DNA of 64,000 nt, taken from Pseudomonas chlororaphis subsp. chlororaphis. Lineage in GTDB: Bacteria; Pseudomonadota; Gammaproteobacteria; Pseudomonadales; Pseudomonadaceae. The stretch covers positions 4,960,001-5,024,000 of the forward strand of contig NZ_CP027712.1 in NCBI RefSeq assembly GCF_003945765.1, written 5' to 3'. The notes under the pieces are model-generated. The model ran no database searches. It was given only the letters and a program-made list of their open reading frames with translations, and was not told the origin of the DNA. Numbering within the stretch: position 1 is the stretch's first letter; each line of letters begins with the position of its first letter. Shown one piece after another: positions 32,588 to 41,767 of the stretch. The translations under genes and the position numbers were made by a program.

Positions 32588-34582
32588 ATGAGCGCCGAAT
32601 TGCCCCCTCCCCAGCCCCACGCCCAGCTCGACTGGGACGACCAGGGTCGCCCGCGTTCGCGGGTCTTCGACGATGTGTATTTCTCCACCGAGTCGGGCCT
32701 GGACGAAACCCGCCATGTGTTTCTCGAACAGAACCGCCTGCGCGAGCGTTTTGCCGCGTTGCCGCCCAGTGGCCGCTTCGTCATCGGCGAAACCGGCTTC
32801 GGCACCGGCCTGAACTTTCTCTGCGCCTGGCAGTTGTTCGAACAACAGGCCGACCCCAGCGCACGCCTGCATTTCGTCAGCGTGGAAAAATACCCGCTGA
32901 CGCCAGCCGACCTGCAGCGCGCCCTGGCCCTGTGGCCGGAGCTGGGGCCGCTGGCCGAGCGCCTGTTGCGCGCCTATGTCGCGGTGCACCAGGGCTTTCA
33001 GCGTCTGGTGCTGGACGAAGGCCGGGTCACCCTGACCCTGCTGGTCGGCGATGCCCTGGAGCAATTGCCGCAACTCGACGGGCAGATCGACGCCTGGTTC
33101 CTCGACGGCTTCGCCCCGGCGAAAAACCCCGAGATGTGGACCGCCGAGCTGTTCGCCGAACTGGCGCGCCTGGCCGCGCCGGGTTCGAGCATCAGCACCT
33201 TCACCAGCACCGGCTGGGTGCGTCGCCTGCTGAATGCCGCGGGCTTCAAGATGAAGCGCACCCCGGGCATCGGCCACAAGTGGGAAGTGCTGCGCGGCGA
33301 GTTTCTCGGCTGGCCCGAAGACACGCCGCTGCCTGCCGCCAGCAAGCCCTGGTTCGCTCGCCCGACTCAACAGGTTCAGGAGCAACACGCCCTGGTGATC
33401 GGCGCCGGCCTGGCCGGTTGCGCCAGCGCCGCCAGCCTCGCCGCGCGGGGCTGGCGGGTCAGCCTGCTGGAGCGCCACGGGCAACTGGCCCAGGAGGCCT
33501 CGGGCAATCCCCAGGGCGTGCTGTACCTGAAACTCTCGGCCCACGGCACCGCCCTGTCGCAGATGATCCTCAGCGGTTTCGGCTACACCCGGCGCCTGCT
33601 CGAACAGCTGCAACGGGGCATCGACTGGGACAGCTGCGGCGTGCTGCAACTGGCCTTCAACGCCAAGGAAGCCGAGCGCCAGGCGCAGTTGGCGGCGGCC
33701 TTTCCGGCGGAACTGTTGCATCAGCTGGACCAACCCCAGGCCCAGGCCCTGGCCGGCGTCGGCCTGGCCCACGGTGGGCTGTTCTACCCGGAAGGTGGCT
33801 GGGTGCATCCGCCGGCCCTGTGCCAGTGGCAAGCCGCGCACCCGCGGATTCGCCTGCTGCCCCACCACGATGTAGTGGAGTTGCGCCGGGTCGATGGCCA
33901 GTGGCAGGCCTGGGACGGCGAGCGGTTGCTGGCCAGTGCCGAGGTGGTGATCCTCGCCGGTGCCGCCGAGATCAAGCGCTTTGCGGCCAGCGCCGAGCTG
34001 CCGCTCAAGCGCATCCGCGGGCAGATCACCCGACTGCCGCAGACCGCGCGCAGCCAGAGCCTGGCCACCGTGGTGTGCGCCGAGGGTTATGTCGCCCCCG
34101 CGCGACTGGGCGAACACACCCTGGGTGCCAGTTTCGATTTCAAGAGCGAAGACCTGACACCCACCGCCGCCGAGCATGCGGGCAACCTGCAGATGCTCGA
34201 AGAGATCTCCCGGGACCTGGTGGAACGCCTGGAAGCCGACCGGCTGCAAGCGCAAACCCTCGAAGGGCGGGCCGCCTTCCGTTGCACCAGCCCGGACTAT
34301 CTGCCGATCGTCGGTCCCCTGGCGGACCAGGCGGCATTCGCCGAGGTCTACGCGGTGCTGGGCAAGGACGCGCGCCAGGTTCCGGACCTGCCCTGCCCCT
34401 GGCTGGACGGCCTGTATATCAACAGCGGCCACGGCTCGCGCGGCTTGATCACCGCGCCGCTGTCGGGCGAGTTGCTGGCCGCCTGGCTGGACAACGAACC
34501 GCTGCCCCTGCCGCGCAGCGTGGCCGAAGCCTGTCACCCCAATCGCTTTGCCTTGCGTCGGTTGATTCGCGGCAAGCCATGA
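32588..34582 (+). CDS. mnmC: Bifunctional tRNA mnm5s2U34 enzyme MnmC
   Basis: The 664-residue protein finishes 5-methylaminomethyl-2-thiouridine at the tRNA wobble position. The N-terminal part (about 1-245) is the MnmD methyltransferase with GETGFGTGLNFLCAW as SAM-binding motif and WFLDGFAPAKNPEMW. The C-terminal part (about 265-664) is an FAD-dependent oxidoreductase beginning with the Rossmann [17 protein letters not shown] and ending near YINSGHGSRGL. ATG 32588 gives full length; the ribosome site is weak. It is divergent from pap with 141 bases between. Confidence 0.96.
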   Translation: MSAELPPPQPHAQLDWDDQGRPRSRVFDDVYFSTESGLDETRHVFLEQNRLRERFAALPPSGRFVIGETGFGTGLNFLCAWQLFEQQADPSARLHFVSVEKYPLTPADLQRALALWPELGPLAERLLRAYVAVHQGFQRLVLDEGRVTLTLLVGDALEQLPQLDGQIDAWFLDGFAPAKNPEMWTAELFAELARLAAPGSSISTFTSTGWVRRLLNAAGFKMKRTPGIGHKWEVLRGEFLGWPEDTPLPAASKPWFARPTQQVQEQHALVIGAGLAGCASAASLAARGWRVSLLERHGQLAQEASGNPQGVLYLKLSAHGTALSQMILSGFGYTRRLLEQLQRGIDWDSCGVLQLAFNAKEAERQAQLAAAFPAELLHQLDQPQAQALAGVGLAHGGLFYPEGGWVHPPALCQWQAAHPRIRLLPHHDVVELRRVDGQWQAWDGERLLASAEVVILAGAAEIKRFAASAELPLKRIRGQITRLPQTARSQSLATVVCAEGYVAPARLGEHTLGASFDFKSEDLTPTAAEHAGNLQMLEEISRDLVERLEADRLQAQTLEGRAAFRCTSPDYLPIVGPLADQAAFAEVYAVLGKDARQVPDLPCPWLDGLYINSGHGSRGLITAPLSGELLAAWLDNEPLPLPRSVAEACHPNRFALRRLIRGKP

Positions 34583-34590
34583 AATAAAGC

Positions 34591-34617
34591 AGCGATGCCA
34601 GCCGCCCTGGCATCGCT
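34591..34617 (+). terminator. Strong hairpin after mnmC
   Basis: A perfect 11-bp stem AGCGATGCCAG/CTGGCATCGCT encloses CCGCC, nine bases after the mnmC stop. There is no T run, so it may protect mRNA ends or act with other factors rather than terminate alone. Confidence 0.6.
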
Positions 34618-34832
34618 TCGCCATCTCCCGCAAACGCCCACGGGCCCTGCCCGCACGACAAAACTCCAGGCAGATCAAGGCCTTTGCCCCAGCCCACAAC
34701 GCACTTGCGCCCCGCCGCTTATAACCCATCGGTCTAAAACTCCAGGGGATCACCTGGGTCAGTTTCCGGGTACCTGCCGTTTCTGGCCGGTCGCGATTCA
34801 CCCCTCCCCAACGGAAAAACCGGTAAGGACTT
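34618..34832 (+). promoter_or_regulatory. Upstream region of the NAGGN operon
   Basis: These 215 bases should hold the osmotic-stress promoter of the osmolyte operon. No unambiguous sigma boxes were found; CTTATAAC near 34720 is a weak -10 candidate. Confidence 0.35.
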
Positions 34833-36605
34833 ATGTGCGGATTAGCTGGAGAACTACGTTTTGATCATCAACCCGCCGACCTGGCAGCGGTTGAACGAAT
34901 TACCCACCACCTCGCCCCTCGCGGCCCCGACGCCTGGGGTTTCCATAGCCAGGGCCCGATAGCCCTGGGCCATCGACGCCTGAAAATCATGGACCTGTCG
35001 GACGGCTCGGCCCAGCCGATGATCGACAACCAGTTGGGCCTGTCCCTGGCCTTCAACGGCGCGATCTACAACTTCCCCGAACTGCGCGCCGAACTGGAAA
35101 GCCTGGGCTACGCCTTTTATTCCGGCGGCGACACCGAAGTGCTGCTCAAGGGCTATCACGCCTGGGGCGCCGAGCTGCTGCCGCGGCTCAACGGCATGTT
35201 CGCCTTCGCCATCTGGGAGCGGGACGCCAAGCGCCTGTTCATCGCCCGCGACCGCCTGGGCGTCAAGCCGCTGTACCTGTCGCGCACCGGCCAGCGCCTG
35301 CGTTTCGCCTCGGCCTTGCCGGCGCTGCTCAAGGGCGGCGACATCAACCCGCTGCTCGACCCGGTGGCGCTCAACCATTACCTGAACTTCCATGCCGTGG
35401 TGCCCGCGCCGCGCACCCTGCTGGCGGGCATCGAGAAACTGCCGCCGGCCACCTGGATGCGCATCGAAGCCGACGGCCGCACCGAACAGCGAACCTGGTG
35501 GACCCTGCCCTACGGCCCGCGCGCCGATGAAACCGGGCTGACCCTGGAAGACTGGCGCGACCGCGTACTCGACAGCACCCGCGAAGCCGTGGCGATCCGC
35601 CAACGGGCGGCAGTGGATGTCGGCGTGCTGCTGTCCGGCGGCGTCGATTCGAGCCTGCTGGTCGGCCTGCTGCGGGAAGTCGGTGTGGATAACCTGTCGA
35701 CCTTCTCCATCGGCTTCCAGGATGCCGGCGGCGAACGCGGCGACGAGTTCCAGTATTCGGACCTGATCGCCCAGCACTACGGCACCGATCACCATCAGTT
35801 GCGCATCGACGAGCGCGAGATCATCGAACAGCTGCCGGCGGCGTTCCGCGCCATGAGCGAACCCATGGTCAGCCACGACTGCATCGCCTTCTACCTGCTG
35901 TCCCGGGAAGTCGCCAAGCACTGCAAGGTGGTGCAGAGCGGCCAGGGCGCCGACGAACTGTTCGCCGGTTACCACTGGTACCCGCAGGTGGAGGGCGCCA
36001 GCGATCCCTACGCGGCCTACCGCGAGGCGTTCTTCGACCGCAGCTACGACGACTATGCGGCCACCGTGCAACCGCGGTGGCTGACCGCCAACGACGCCGC
36101 CGGCGATTTCGTCCGTGAGCATTTCGCCCAGCCCGGCGCCACCGAGCCTGTGGATAAAGCCCTGCGCCTGGACAGCACGGTGATGCTGGTCGACGACCCG
36201 GTCAAGCGTGTGGATAACATGACCATGGCCTGGGGCCTGGAGGCACGCACGCCGTTCCTCGACTACCGGCTGGTGGAGCTGTCGGCGCGGGTGCCGGCCC
36301 GGTTCAAGCTGCCCGATGGCGGCAAGCAGGTGCTCAAGGAAGCCGCGCGGCGGGTGATCCCCAGCGCGGTGATCGACCGCCAGAAAGGCTACTTCCCGGT
36401 GCCCGGCCTCAAGCATCTGCAGGGCGCCACCCTGGACTGGGTACGTGAACTGCTGCTCGACCCGAGTCAGGACCGCGGCCTGTTCAACCCGGCGATGCTC
36501 GACCGCCTGCTGACCGATCCACAAGGCCAGCTGACGCCGTTGCGCGGCTCCAAGCTGTGGCAACTGGCGGCGCTGAACCTGTGGCTCAGCGAACAAGGAA
36601 TCTGA
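34833..36605 (+). CDS. asnO: N-acetylglutaminylglutamine amidotransferase
   Basis: The 590-residue protein resembles glutamine-hydrolysing asparagine synthetase. Residue 2 is the N-terminal nucleophile cysteine (MCGLAGELRFD) of the glutaminase domain (to about residue 200); the synthetase domain has the ATP-binding SGGVDSSLLVG and GQGADELFAGY. In Pseudomonas this variant, followed by ngg, makes the terminal amide of N-acetylglutaminylglutamine amide, a dipeptide osmolyte. The gene order asnO-ngg-M42 peptidase supports that over asparagine synthesis. AAGGA precedes ATG 34833; ngg starts three bases after its stop. Confidence 0.93.
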   Translation: MCGLAGELRFDHQPADLAAVERITHHLAPRGPDAWGFHSQGPIALGHRRLKIMDLSDGSAQPMIDNQLGLSLAFNGAIYNFPELRAELESLGYAFYSGGDTEVLLKGYHAWGAELLPRLNGMFAFAIWERDAKRLFIARDRLGVKPLYLSRTGQRLRFASALPALLKGGDINPLLDPVALNHYLNFHAVVPAPRTLLAGIEKLPPATWMRIEADGRTEQRTWWTLPYGPRADETGLTLEDWRDRVLDSTREAVAIRQRAAVDVGVLLSGGVDSSLLVGLLREVGVDNLSTFSIGFQDAGGERGDEFQYSDLIAQHYGTDHHQLRIDEREIIEQLPAAFRAMSEPMVSHDCIAFYLLSREVAKHCKVVQSGQGADELFAGYHWYPQVEGASDPYAAYREAFFDRSYDDYAATVQPRWLTANDAAGDFVREHFAQPGATEPVDKALRLDSTVMLVDDPVKRVDNMTMAWGLEARTPFLDYRLVELSARVPARFKLPDGGKQVLKEAARRVIPSAVIDRQKGYFPVPGLKHLQGATLDWVRELLLDPSQDRGLFNPAMLDRLLTDPQGQLTPLRGSKLWQLAALNLWLSEQGI

Positions 36606-36607
36606 CC

Positions 36608-38353
36608 ATGAAACCCCATGCCACGGCTTACAGCCAACGCTTGCTGCGCGGTCAGGCGCCCTCCTACGAACGTCTGCAGGCGCGTTTCGCCGAAGACCGC
36701 AGCGCCCTCGGCACCGACCCGATTGCCGTGCATTGCGGCTGGGGCCGGCTGCTGATCGGCCATACCTTTCCCGACCCGACGAGCCTGGCCGAGGAGCTGC
36801 TCAACGAACACCCCGGCGAACGCGACATCGCCCTGTATGTCGCCGCCCCCCAGCAGATCCTCGGCCTGGAACCGACCCAGTTGTTCCTCGACCCCTCGGA
36901 CACCCTGCGCCTGTGGTTCAGCGACTACCGCCAGGCCACCCGGGTGTTTCGCGGCTTCCGCATCCGCCGGGCGCAGAGCGCGGCGGACTGGCAGGCCATC
37001 AACCAGCTGTACCTGGCCCGCAACATGCTGCCGGTCGACCCGAGCCTGCTGACCCCGCGCCATGCCGGCGGGCCGGTGTACTGGCTGGCCGAAGACGAAG
37101 ACAGCGGCGCGGTGATCGGCAGCGTCATGGGCCTGGACCACCAGAAGGCCTTCCACGATCCGGAGCACGGCAGCAGCCTGTGGTGCCTGGCGGTGGACCC
37201 GCATTGCACCCGCCCGGGGGTCGGCGAAGTGCTGGTCCGGCACCTGATCGAACACTTCATGAGCCGTGGCCTGAGCTACCTCGACCTGTCGGTGCTGCAC
37301 GACAATCGCCAGGCCAAGTGCCTGTACGCCAAGCTGGGTTTCCGCACCCTGTCGACCTTCGCCATCAAGCGCAAGAACGGTATCAACCAGCCGCTGTTCC
37401 TCGGCCCCGGGCCCGAGGCGCAGTTCAACCCTTACGCGCGGATCATCGTCGAGGAAGCCCATCGCCGCGGCATCGACGTGCAGGTCGACGACGCCGAAGC
37501 CGGGATGTTCACCCTCAGCCATGGCGGCCGCCGGGTGCGTTGCCGCGAATCCCTCAGCGACCTGACCAGCGCCATCAGCATGAGCCTGTGCCAGGACAAG
37601 AGCCTGACTCACAAGGTACTGAAACAGGCCGGGCTGAACCTGCCTGCGCAACAACTCGCGGGCAACGCCGACGACAACCTGGCGTTTCTCGACGAGCATG
37701 AACGGGTGGTGGTCAAGCCACTCGACGGGGAACAAGGCCAAGGTGTGGCCGTGGATCTGCGCACCATCGAAGAAGTGCAACAGGCGATCGACAACGCCCG
37801 GCGGTTCGACAGCCGGGTGTTGCTCGAGAGCTTCCACGAGGGCCTGGACCTGCGCATCCTGGTGATCGGCTTCGAGGTGGCCGCCGCAGCCATTCGCCGG
37901 CCGGCCGAGGTGATCGGCGACGGCCAGCACTCCATCAGGCAGCTGATCGAAGCGCAAAGCCGACGCCGCCAGGCCGCCACCGGCGGCGAAAGCAAGATCC
38001 CCCTGGACCACGAAACCCAGCGCACCCTGCAGGCCGCCGGGCATGGCTACGACAGCATCCTGGCGGCCGGCGAACGGCTGTTCGTGCGGCGCACCGCCAA
38101 CCTGCATACCGGCGGCACCCTGGAAGATGTCACCGCGATTCTGCATCCGGAACTGGTAGACGCAGCGATCCGCGCGGCGCGGGCGCTGGATATCCCGATG
38201 GTCGGCCTCGACCTGATGGTGCCGGCGGCGGACCAGCCGCAGTACGTGTTCATTGAGGCCAACGAGCGCGCCGGCCTGGCCAACCATGAACCGCAGCCGA
38301 CGGCCGAGCGCTTTGTCGACCTGCTGTTTCCCCACAGCCAGCCGGCGGTTTGA
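36608..38353 (+). CDS. ngg: N-acetylglutaminylglutamine synthetase
   Basis: The 581-residue protein fuses two domains: a GNAT acetyltransferase (about residues 115-265, with LWCLAVDPHCTRPGVGE and AKCLYAKLGFRTL) and an ATP-grasp ligase (about 310-575, with VVVKPLDGEQGQGVAVDL). It would acetylate glutamine and ligate a second glutamine for the osmolyte dipeptide. ATG 36608 (MKPHATAYSQRLLRGQ) is three bases beyond asnO, so expression is coupled. It matches the gene proven for NAGGN synthesis in pseudomonads by position and architecture. Confidence 0.93.
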   Translation: MKPHATAYSQRLLRGQAPSYERLQARFAEDRSALGTDPIAVHCGWGRLLIGHTFPDPTSLAEELLNEHPGERDIALYVAAPQQILGLEPTQLFLDPSDTLRLWFSDYRQATRVFRGFRIRRAQSAADWQAINQLYLARNMLPVDPSLLTPRHAGGPVYWLAEDEDSGAVIGSVMGLDHQKAFHDPEHGSSLWCLAVDPHCTRPGVGEVLVRHLIEHFMSRGLSYLDLSVLHDNRQAKCLYAKLGFRTLSTFAIKRKNGINQPLFLGPGPEAQFNPYARIIVEEAHRRGIDVQVDDAEAGMFTLSHGGRRVRCRESLSDLTSAISMSLCQDKSLTHKVLKQAGLNLPAQQLAGNADDNLAFLDEHERVVVKPLDGEQGQGVAVDLRTIEEVQQAIDNARRFDSRVLLESFHEGLDLRILVIGFEVAAAAIRRPAEVIGDGQHSIRQLIEAQSRRRQAATGGESKIPLDHETQRTLQAAGHGYDSILAAGERLFVRRTANLHTGGTLEDVTAILHPELVDAAIRAARALDIPMVGLDLMVPAADQPQYVFIEANERAGLANHEPQPTAERFVDLLFPHSQPAV

Positions 38354-38380
38354 AAGCCTTGTGCTGACCGTCGCGGCCTC

Positions 38381-38429
38381 ATCGCGGGCAAGCCTCGCTC
38401 CTACAGGGATCGCCGCCTTGCTCGCGATG
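38381..38429. repeat. REP element inside the NAGGN operon
   Basis: ATCGCGGGCAAGCCTCGCTC followed by CTACAGGG (38381-38408) is a standard REP arm. A degenerate opposite arm (CTTGCTCGCGAT, to 38428) follows, making an imperfect REPIN in the 99-base gap between ngg and the M42 peptidase gene. It could alter downstream mRNA stability. Confidence 0.85.
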
Positions 38430-38452
38430 CCTTTTCATCATCAGGAGTTTCC

Positions 38453-39637
38453 ATGACCCGATCGATTCCCGAACCGGACCTCAACTACCTGCAGAAAGTC
38501 CTCCTGGAAATGCTCGCCATTCCCAGCCCCACCGGCTTCACCGACACCATCGTGCGTTATGTGGCCGAGCGCCTGGAAGAACTGGGCATTCCCTTCGAGT
38601 TGACCCGCCGCGGCACCATTCGCGCCACCCTCAAGGGGCAGAAGAACAGCCCGGACCGCGCCGTCTCGGCGCACCTGGACACCATCGGCGCCAGCGTGCG
38701 CGCAGTGAAAGACAACGGCCGCCTGACCCTGGCCCCGGTCGGCTGCTGGTCCAGCCGTTTCGCCGAGGGCAGCCGGGTCAGCCTGTTCACCGACAACGGC
38801 GTATTGCGTGGCAGCGTGTTGCCGCTGATGGCCTCCGGGCACGCCTTCAACACCGCGGTGGACGAGATGCCCATCAGTTGGGACCACATCGAATTGCGCC
38901 TGGATGCCTACTGCACCACCCGCGCCGACTGCGAGTCGCTGGGCATCGGCGTCGGCGATTTCGTCGCGTTCGATCCCTTGCCGGAGTTCACCGAAAGCGG
39001 CCATATCAGCGCCCGTCACCTCGACGACAAGGCTGGAGTCGCGGCGCTGCTGGCCGCGCTCAAGGCCATCGTCGACAGCAGCGAGCCACTGATGATCGAC
39101 TGCCATCCGCTGTTCACCATCACCGAAGAAACCGGCAGCGGCGCGGCGGCGGCCCTGCCCTGGGACGTCAGCGAATTCGTCGGCATCGACATCGCCCCGG
39201 TCGCCCCCGGCCAGCATTCCAGCGAGCACGCGGTGAGCGTGGCCATGCAGGACTCCGGCGGGCCTTACGACTATCACCTGTCGCGCCACCTGCTGCGCCT
39301 GGCCACGGAACACGAATTGCCGGTGCGCCGCGACCTGTTCCGCTACTACTTCAGCGATGCCCATTCGGCGGTCACCGCCGGCCACGATATCCGTACCGCC
39401 CTGCTGGCCTTCGGTTGCGACGCCACCCACGGCTACGAGCGCACCCATATCGACAGCCTGGCGGCCCTCAGCCGCCTGCTGGGCGCCTACATTCTCAGCC
39501 CGCCGGTGTTCGCCAGCGACGCACAGCCGGCCCAGGGTTCCCTGGACCGTTTCAGCCATCAGCTGGAACACGACACACAAATGGAAAGCGACACCCGGGT
39601 GCCGTCGGTGGACAGCCTGGTGGGGCAAAAGTCCTGA
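38453..39637 (+). CDS. NAGGN-associated M42 family peptidase
   Basis: The 394-residue protein is a metalloaminopeptidase of family M42 (endoglucanase M-like). Visible are SAHLDTIGASVR (zinc ligands His-Asp), SARHLDDKAGVAALLAAL, the ITEETGSGAA glutamate pair, and GIDIAPVAPG. In pseudomonads it always follows asnO and ngg and is taken to break down the osmolyte or trim related peptides when osmotic stress ends; this is inference from context. AGGAG precedes ATG 38453. Confidence 0.9.
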   Translation: MTRSIPEPDLNYLQKVLLEMLAIPSPTGFTDTIVRYVAERLEELGIPFELTRRGTIRATLKGQKNSPDRAVSAHLDTIGASVRAVKDNGRLTLAPVGCWSSRFAEGSRVSLFTDNGVLRGSVLPLMASGHAFNTAVDEMPISWDHIELRLDAYCTTRADCESLGIGVGDFVAFDPLPEFTESGHISARHLDDKAGVAALLAALKAIVDSSEPLMIDCHPLFTITEETGSGAAAALPWDVSEFVGIDIAPVAPGQHSSEHAVSVAMQDSGGPYDYHLSRHLLRLATEHELPVRRDLFRYYFSDAHSAVTAGHDIRTALLAFGCDATHGYERTHIDSLAALSRLLGAYILSPPVFASDAQPAQGSLDRFSHQLEHDTQMESDTRVPSVDSLVGQKS

Positions 39638-39664
39638 GGTGAAAAGCCCTGAAGGGAAAAGCCC

Positions 39665-39699
39665 GGCCCCGCGCGAGGTTTGCCTAGCCGCGCGGGGCC
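39665..39699 (+). terminator. GC-rich hairpin after the NAGGN operon
   Basis: A perfect 11-bp stem GGCCCCGCGCG/CGCGCGGGGCC, with an inner AGG/CCT, lies 28 bases after the peptidase stop. No T run follows, so termination strength is uncertain. Confidence 0.55.
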
Positions 39700-39738
39700 C
39701 GGCGCAGTAGGATCCGGGATTGTTTGCCGGAGGCCCGT

Positions 39739-39966
39739 ATGCTGATTCCCCATGACCAACTAGAAGTCGACACCCTGACCCGCCTGATCGAAGACTTCGT
39801 CACCCGCGACGGCACCGACAATGGCGACGACACCCCGCTGGAAACCCGCGTCCTGCGCGTGCGCCAGGCGCTGACCAAGGGCCAGGCGGTGATCGTCTTC
39901 GACCCGGACAGCGAGCAGTGCCAGTTGATGCTCAAGCACGATGTGCCCAAGGAATTGTTCGACTGA
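39739..39966 (+). CDS. YheU family protein
   Basis: The 75-residue acidic protein matches the YheU family: MLIPHDQLEVDTLTRLIEDF at the start and FVTRDGTDNGDD with the common GDDTPLE motif. Function is unknown. GGAGGCCC precedes ATG 39739; an in-frame start at 39724 lies before that ribosome site and is rejected. It follows the NAGGN operon after the GC hairpin. Confidence 0.88.
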   Translation: MLIPHDQLEVDTLTRLIEDFVTRDGTDNGDDTPLETRVLRVRQALTKGQAVIVFDPDSEQCQLMLKHDVPKELFD

Positions 39967-40016
39967 TTCCCGGCCGGGACCGGGCGCCATCGCGGCGCCC
40001 GCAACCCGGCCAGTTC

Positions 40017-40349
40017 CTAACCGTTGGTAAAGCGCGGCCCGAACAGAATGATGCTCGCGCCGATCACGCACAGCGCCACCCCCAGCCAGTCCGAACTCAG
40101 CAGCCGCACCCGCTCCACCATACCCAGCCAGCCGATCGAGGCGATGATGTAGATCCCGCCGTACGCCGCATAGGCGCGGCCGGCGTAGCTCGCTTCGATC
40201 TTGGTCAGCAACAGAGCGAAGAGCATCAGGCTCGCCAGCGCCGGGACCATCCACCAGGCGCTTTTGCCCTGGCGCAGCCACATCCAGAAGGCGTAGCAGC
40301 CGGCGATCTCGAACAGCGCGGCGAGGAAGAACCACAGGTAATTGAGCAT
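40017..40349 (-). CDS. YnfA family small membrane protein (UPF0060)
   Basis: The 110-residue protein has four membrane helices and the family signatures [42 protein letters not shown] and [20 protein letters not shown]. YnfA resembles small multidrug resistance transporters in fold; its own substrates are not settled. It stands alone, ending convergently with the YheU gene. Confidence 0.93.
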   Translation of the reverse strand: MLNYLWFFLAALFEIAGCYAFWMWLRQGKSAWWMVPALASLMLFALLLTKIEASYAGRAYAAYGGIYIIASIGWLGMVERVRLLSSDWLGVALCVIGASIILFGPRFTNG

Positions 40350-40413
40350 GCAAGGTCTCGTCAGGGATGCCAGATGCTGGCAACCCTAACGACGCGCCGG
40401 GGCAGGAGCAAGC

Positions 40414-41229
40414 TCAGCTGGCGTTTTGCTTGGCCTTGGCGCGCATCTTGTCGGCCATGAGGGTCATTTCGTCGTACAGCAACTGCGGGTTCTTCTGCTT
40501 CAGGGCCCAGGCCATGCGTCCCTGTTCGTGGGGCAGGATCATGAATTCGCCGGCGGCGACCCGGGTGTAGATGTAGTCGGCGATGTCCGCCGCGCTGATC
40601 GGCGAGCTTTCCAGCAGCTTGCCGACCTGGGCCTTCATCGCCGGGGTCGGGCCACGGAACGAATCCAGCAGGTTGGTCTGGAAGAACGACGGGCATACCA
40701 CGTGCACGCCGATTTCCTGCTGGGCCAGTTCGATCAACAGGCTTTCGGACAGGGCCACCACGCCGGCCTTGGCCACGTTGTAGTTGCTCATCGCCGGGCC
40801 CTGCATCAAGGCCGCCATCGAGGCGATGTTGATGATCCGGCCCTTGCTCTTTTCCAACAGCGGCAGGAACGCCTTGCAGCCCTTGACCACGCCCATCAGG
40901 TTGATCGCGATCTGCCAGTCCCAGTCCTCCAGGGACAATTCGCTGAAGAAGCCGCCGGAGGCCACGCCGGCGTTATTGACGATCACATCGATGCCGCCGA
41001 GCTTGACCTCGCAGGCCTGGGCGAAGGCTGTCAACTGGCTGTAGTCACGCACGTCGCAACGTTGCACGAAGCCATCGCCGCCGGCTTGGCGTACCAGCCT
41101 GAGGGTTTCCTGCAGGCCGGGTTCGCTGACATCCGACAACGCCAACTGCCAGCCTTCGCGCGCCCAGCGCAGAGCGATTTCGCGACCCAGGCCGGATCCG
41201 GCGCCAGTGATCATCATGCGATTTTGCAT
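40414..41229 (-). CDS. Short-chain dehydrogenase/reductase
   Basis: The 271-residue SDR has the cofactor motif TGAGSGLGREIALRW, NNAGVASGG, and catalytic Ser, Tyr and Lys in NIASMAALMQGPAMSNYNVAKAG. Its long C-terminal helix region and VVCPSFFQTNLLDSFRG resemble SDRs annotated near lipid or alcohol metabolism; the substrate is unknown. I chose ATG 41229 (MQNRMMITGAGSG), with a nearby AACTCC complement giving GGAG-type ribosome site; upstream in-frame sequence (to 41415) lacks family similarity. Confidence 0.9.
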   Translation of the reverse strand: MQNRMMITGAGSGLGREIALRWAREGWQLALSDVSEPGLQETLRLVRQAGGDGFVQRCDVRDYSQLTAFAQACEVKLGGIDVIVNNAGVASGGFFSELSLEDWDWQIAINLMGVVKGCKAFLPLLEKSKGRIINIASMAALMQGPAMSNYNVAKAGVVALSESLLIELAQQEIGVHVVCPSFFQTNLLDSFRGPTPAMKAQVGKLLESSPISAADIADYIYTRVAAGEFMILPHEQGRMAWALKQKNPQLLYDEMTLMADKMRAKAKQNAS

Positions 41230-41533
41230 AGGAGTTGCCTTGTTGTTCCGGGGAAGATGAGGCGAGTGTAGCGAAGGATTTTGTGCCGCCCACGCACCAT
41301 CAGATTGCTGAATGCCCCAGGCAAACCGGGGCCTCGGTGCGACTTCCCGCGGTGTTGCACGTTCAACTCGATGGCCACCGGCAGCAGGTACGAAAAGAAA
41401 TAGGCCTGCGTGCAAAAAGCATTAAAAAAACTTGGAATCATCCTTCAAGGCACAGAGTCCGAATGATTAAGCGGTACGGATTAATTGCCTTCGAGTCCAG
41501 CCGCGCCTTCGATCATCCAATAAGGACAACGAC
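41230..41533. promoter_or_regulatory. Divergent region between SDR and DUF3309 genes
   Basis: A 304-base divergent gap. The part from 41410 to 41530 is AT-richer and ends with an AAGGA ribosome site for the small DUF3309 gene. A GGAAT...TCCGA pair (about 41441-41462) faintly resembles an ECF-sigma promoter but is too weak to call. Confidence 0.4.
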
Positions 41534-41686
41534 ATGGGCACAATCCTGATCATTATTCTGATTCTTCTGCTGATCGGTGGTCTTCCAGTGTTCCCGCACT
41601 CCAGAAGCTGGGGTTATGGCCCGTCCGGCATCATCGGTGTGGTGCTGGTGGTGTTGCTGGTTCTCCTGTTACTGGGCCGGATATAG
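41534..41686 (+). CDS. DUF3309 family small membrane protein
   Basis: A 50-residue protein reading MGTILIIILILLLIGGLPVF, then HSRSWGYGPSG, then a second hydrophobic stretch ending LLLLGRI. Two hydrophobic segments around a glycine/aromatic turn HSRSWGYGPSG are the DUF3309 pattern. Such proteins are often stress-induced in proteobacteria; function is unknown. AAGGA lies upstream of ATG 41534 and a strong terminator follows 45 bases after the stop, giving a monocistronic unit. Confidence 0.9.
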   Translation: MGTILIIILILLLIGGLPVFPHSRSWGYGPSGIIGVVLVVLLVLLLLGRI

Positions 41687-41723
41687 GTTTCGCCAGTTCA
41701 TGTCCGGCACTTTAATAACCGTC

Positions 41724-41753
41724 AAAAAAAAGAGGCCCGAGGGCCTCTTTTTC
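41724..41753. terminator. Bidirectional terminator
   Basis: An 8-bp stem AGAGGCCC/GGGCCTCT (41731-41738 with 41741-41748) has A and T runs on both sides, so it serves the DUF3309 gene (plus) and the sulfatase gene (minus). Confidence 0.93.
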
Positions 41754-41767
41754 ATTAGCGCAATGAA

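Noticed and set aside
32534..34801. 755-residue minus-strand open frame opposite mnmC
   Set aside because: mnmC on the plus strand has clear motifs for both domains; the opposite frame has none.
36467..38335. Long minus-strand open frame opposite asnO and ngg
   Set aside because: It is a shadow of ngg and spans two genes with known domains.
41430..41470. Possible ECF or AlgU promoter before the DUF3309 gene
   Set aside because: Only a weak GGAAT...TCCGA resemblance; spacing and flanks do not match a consensus well.
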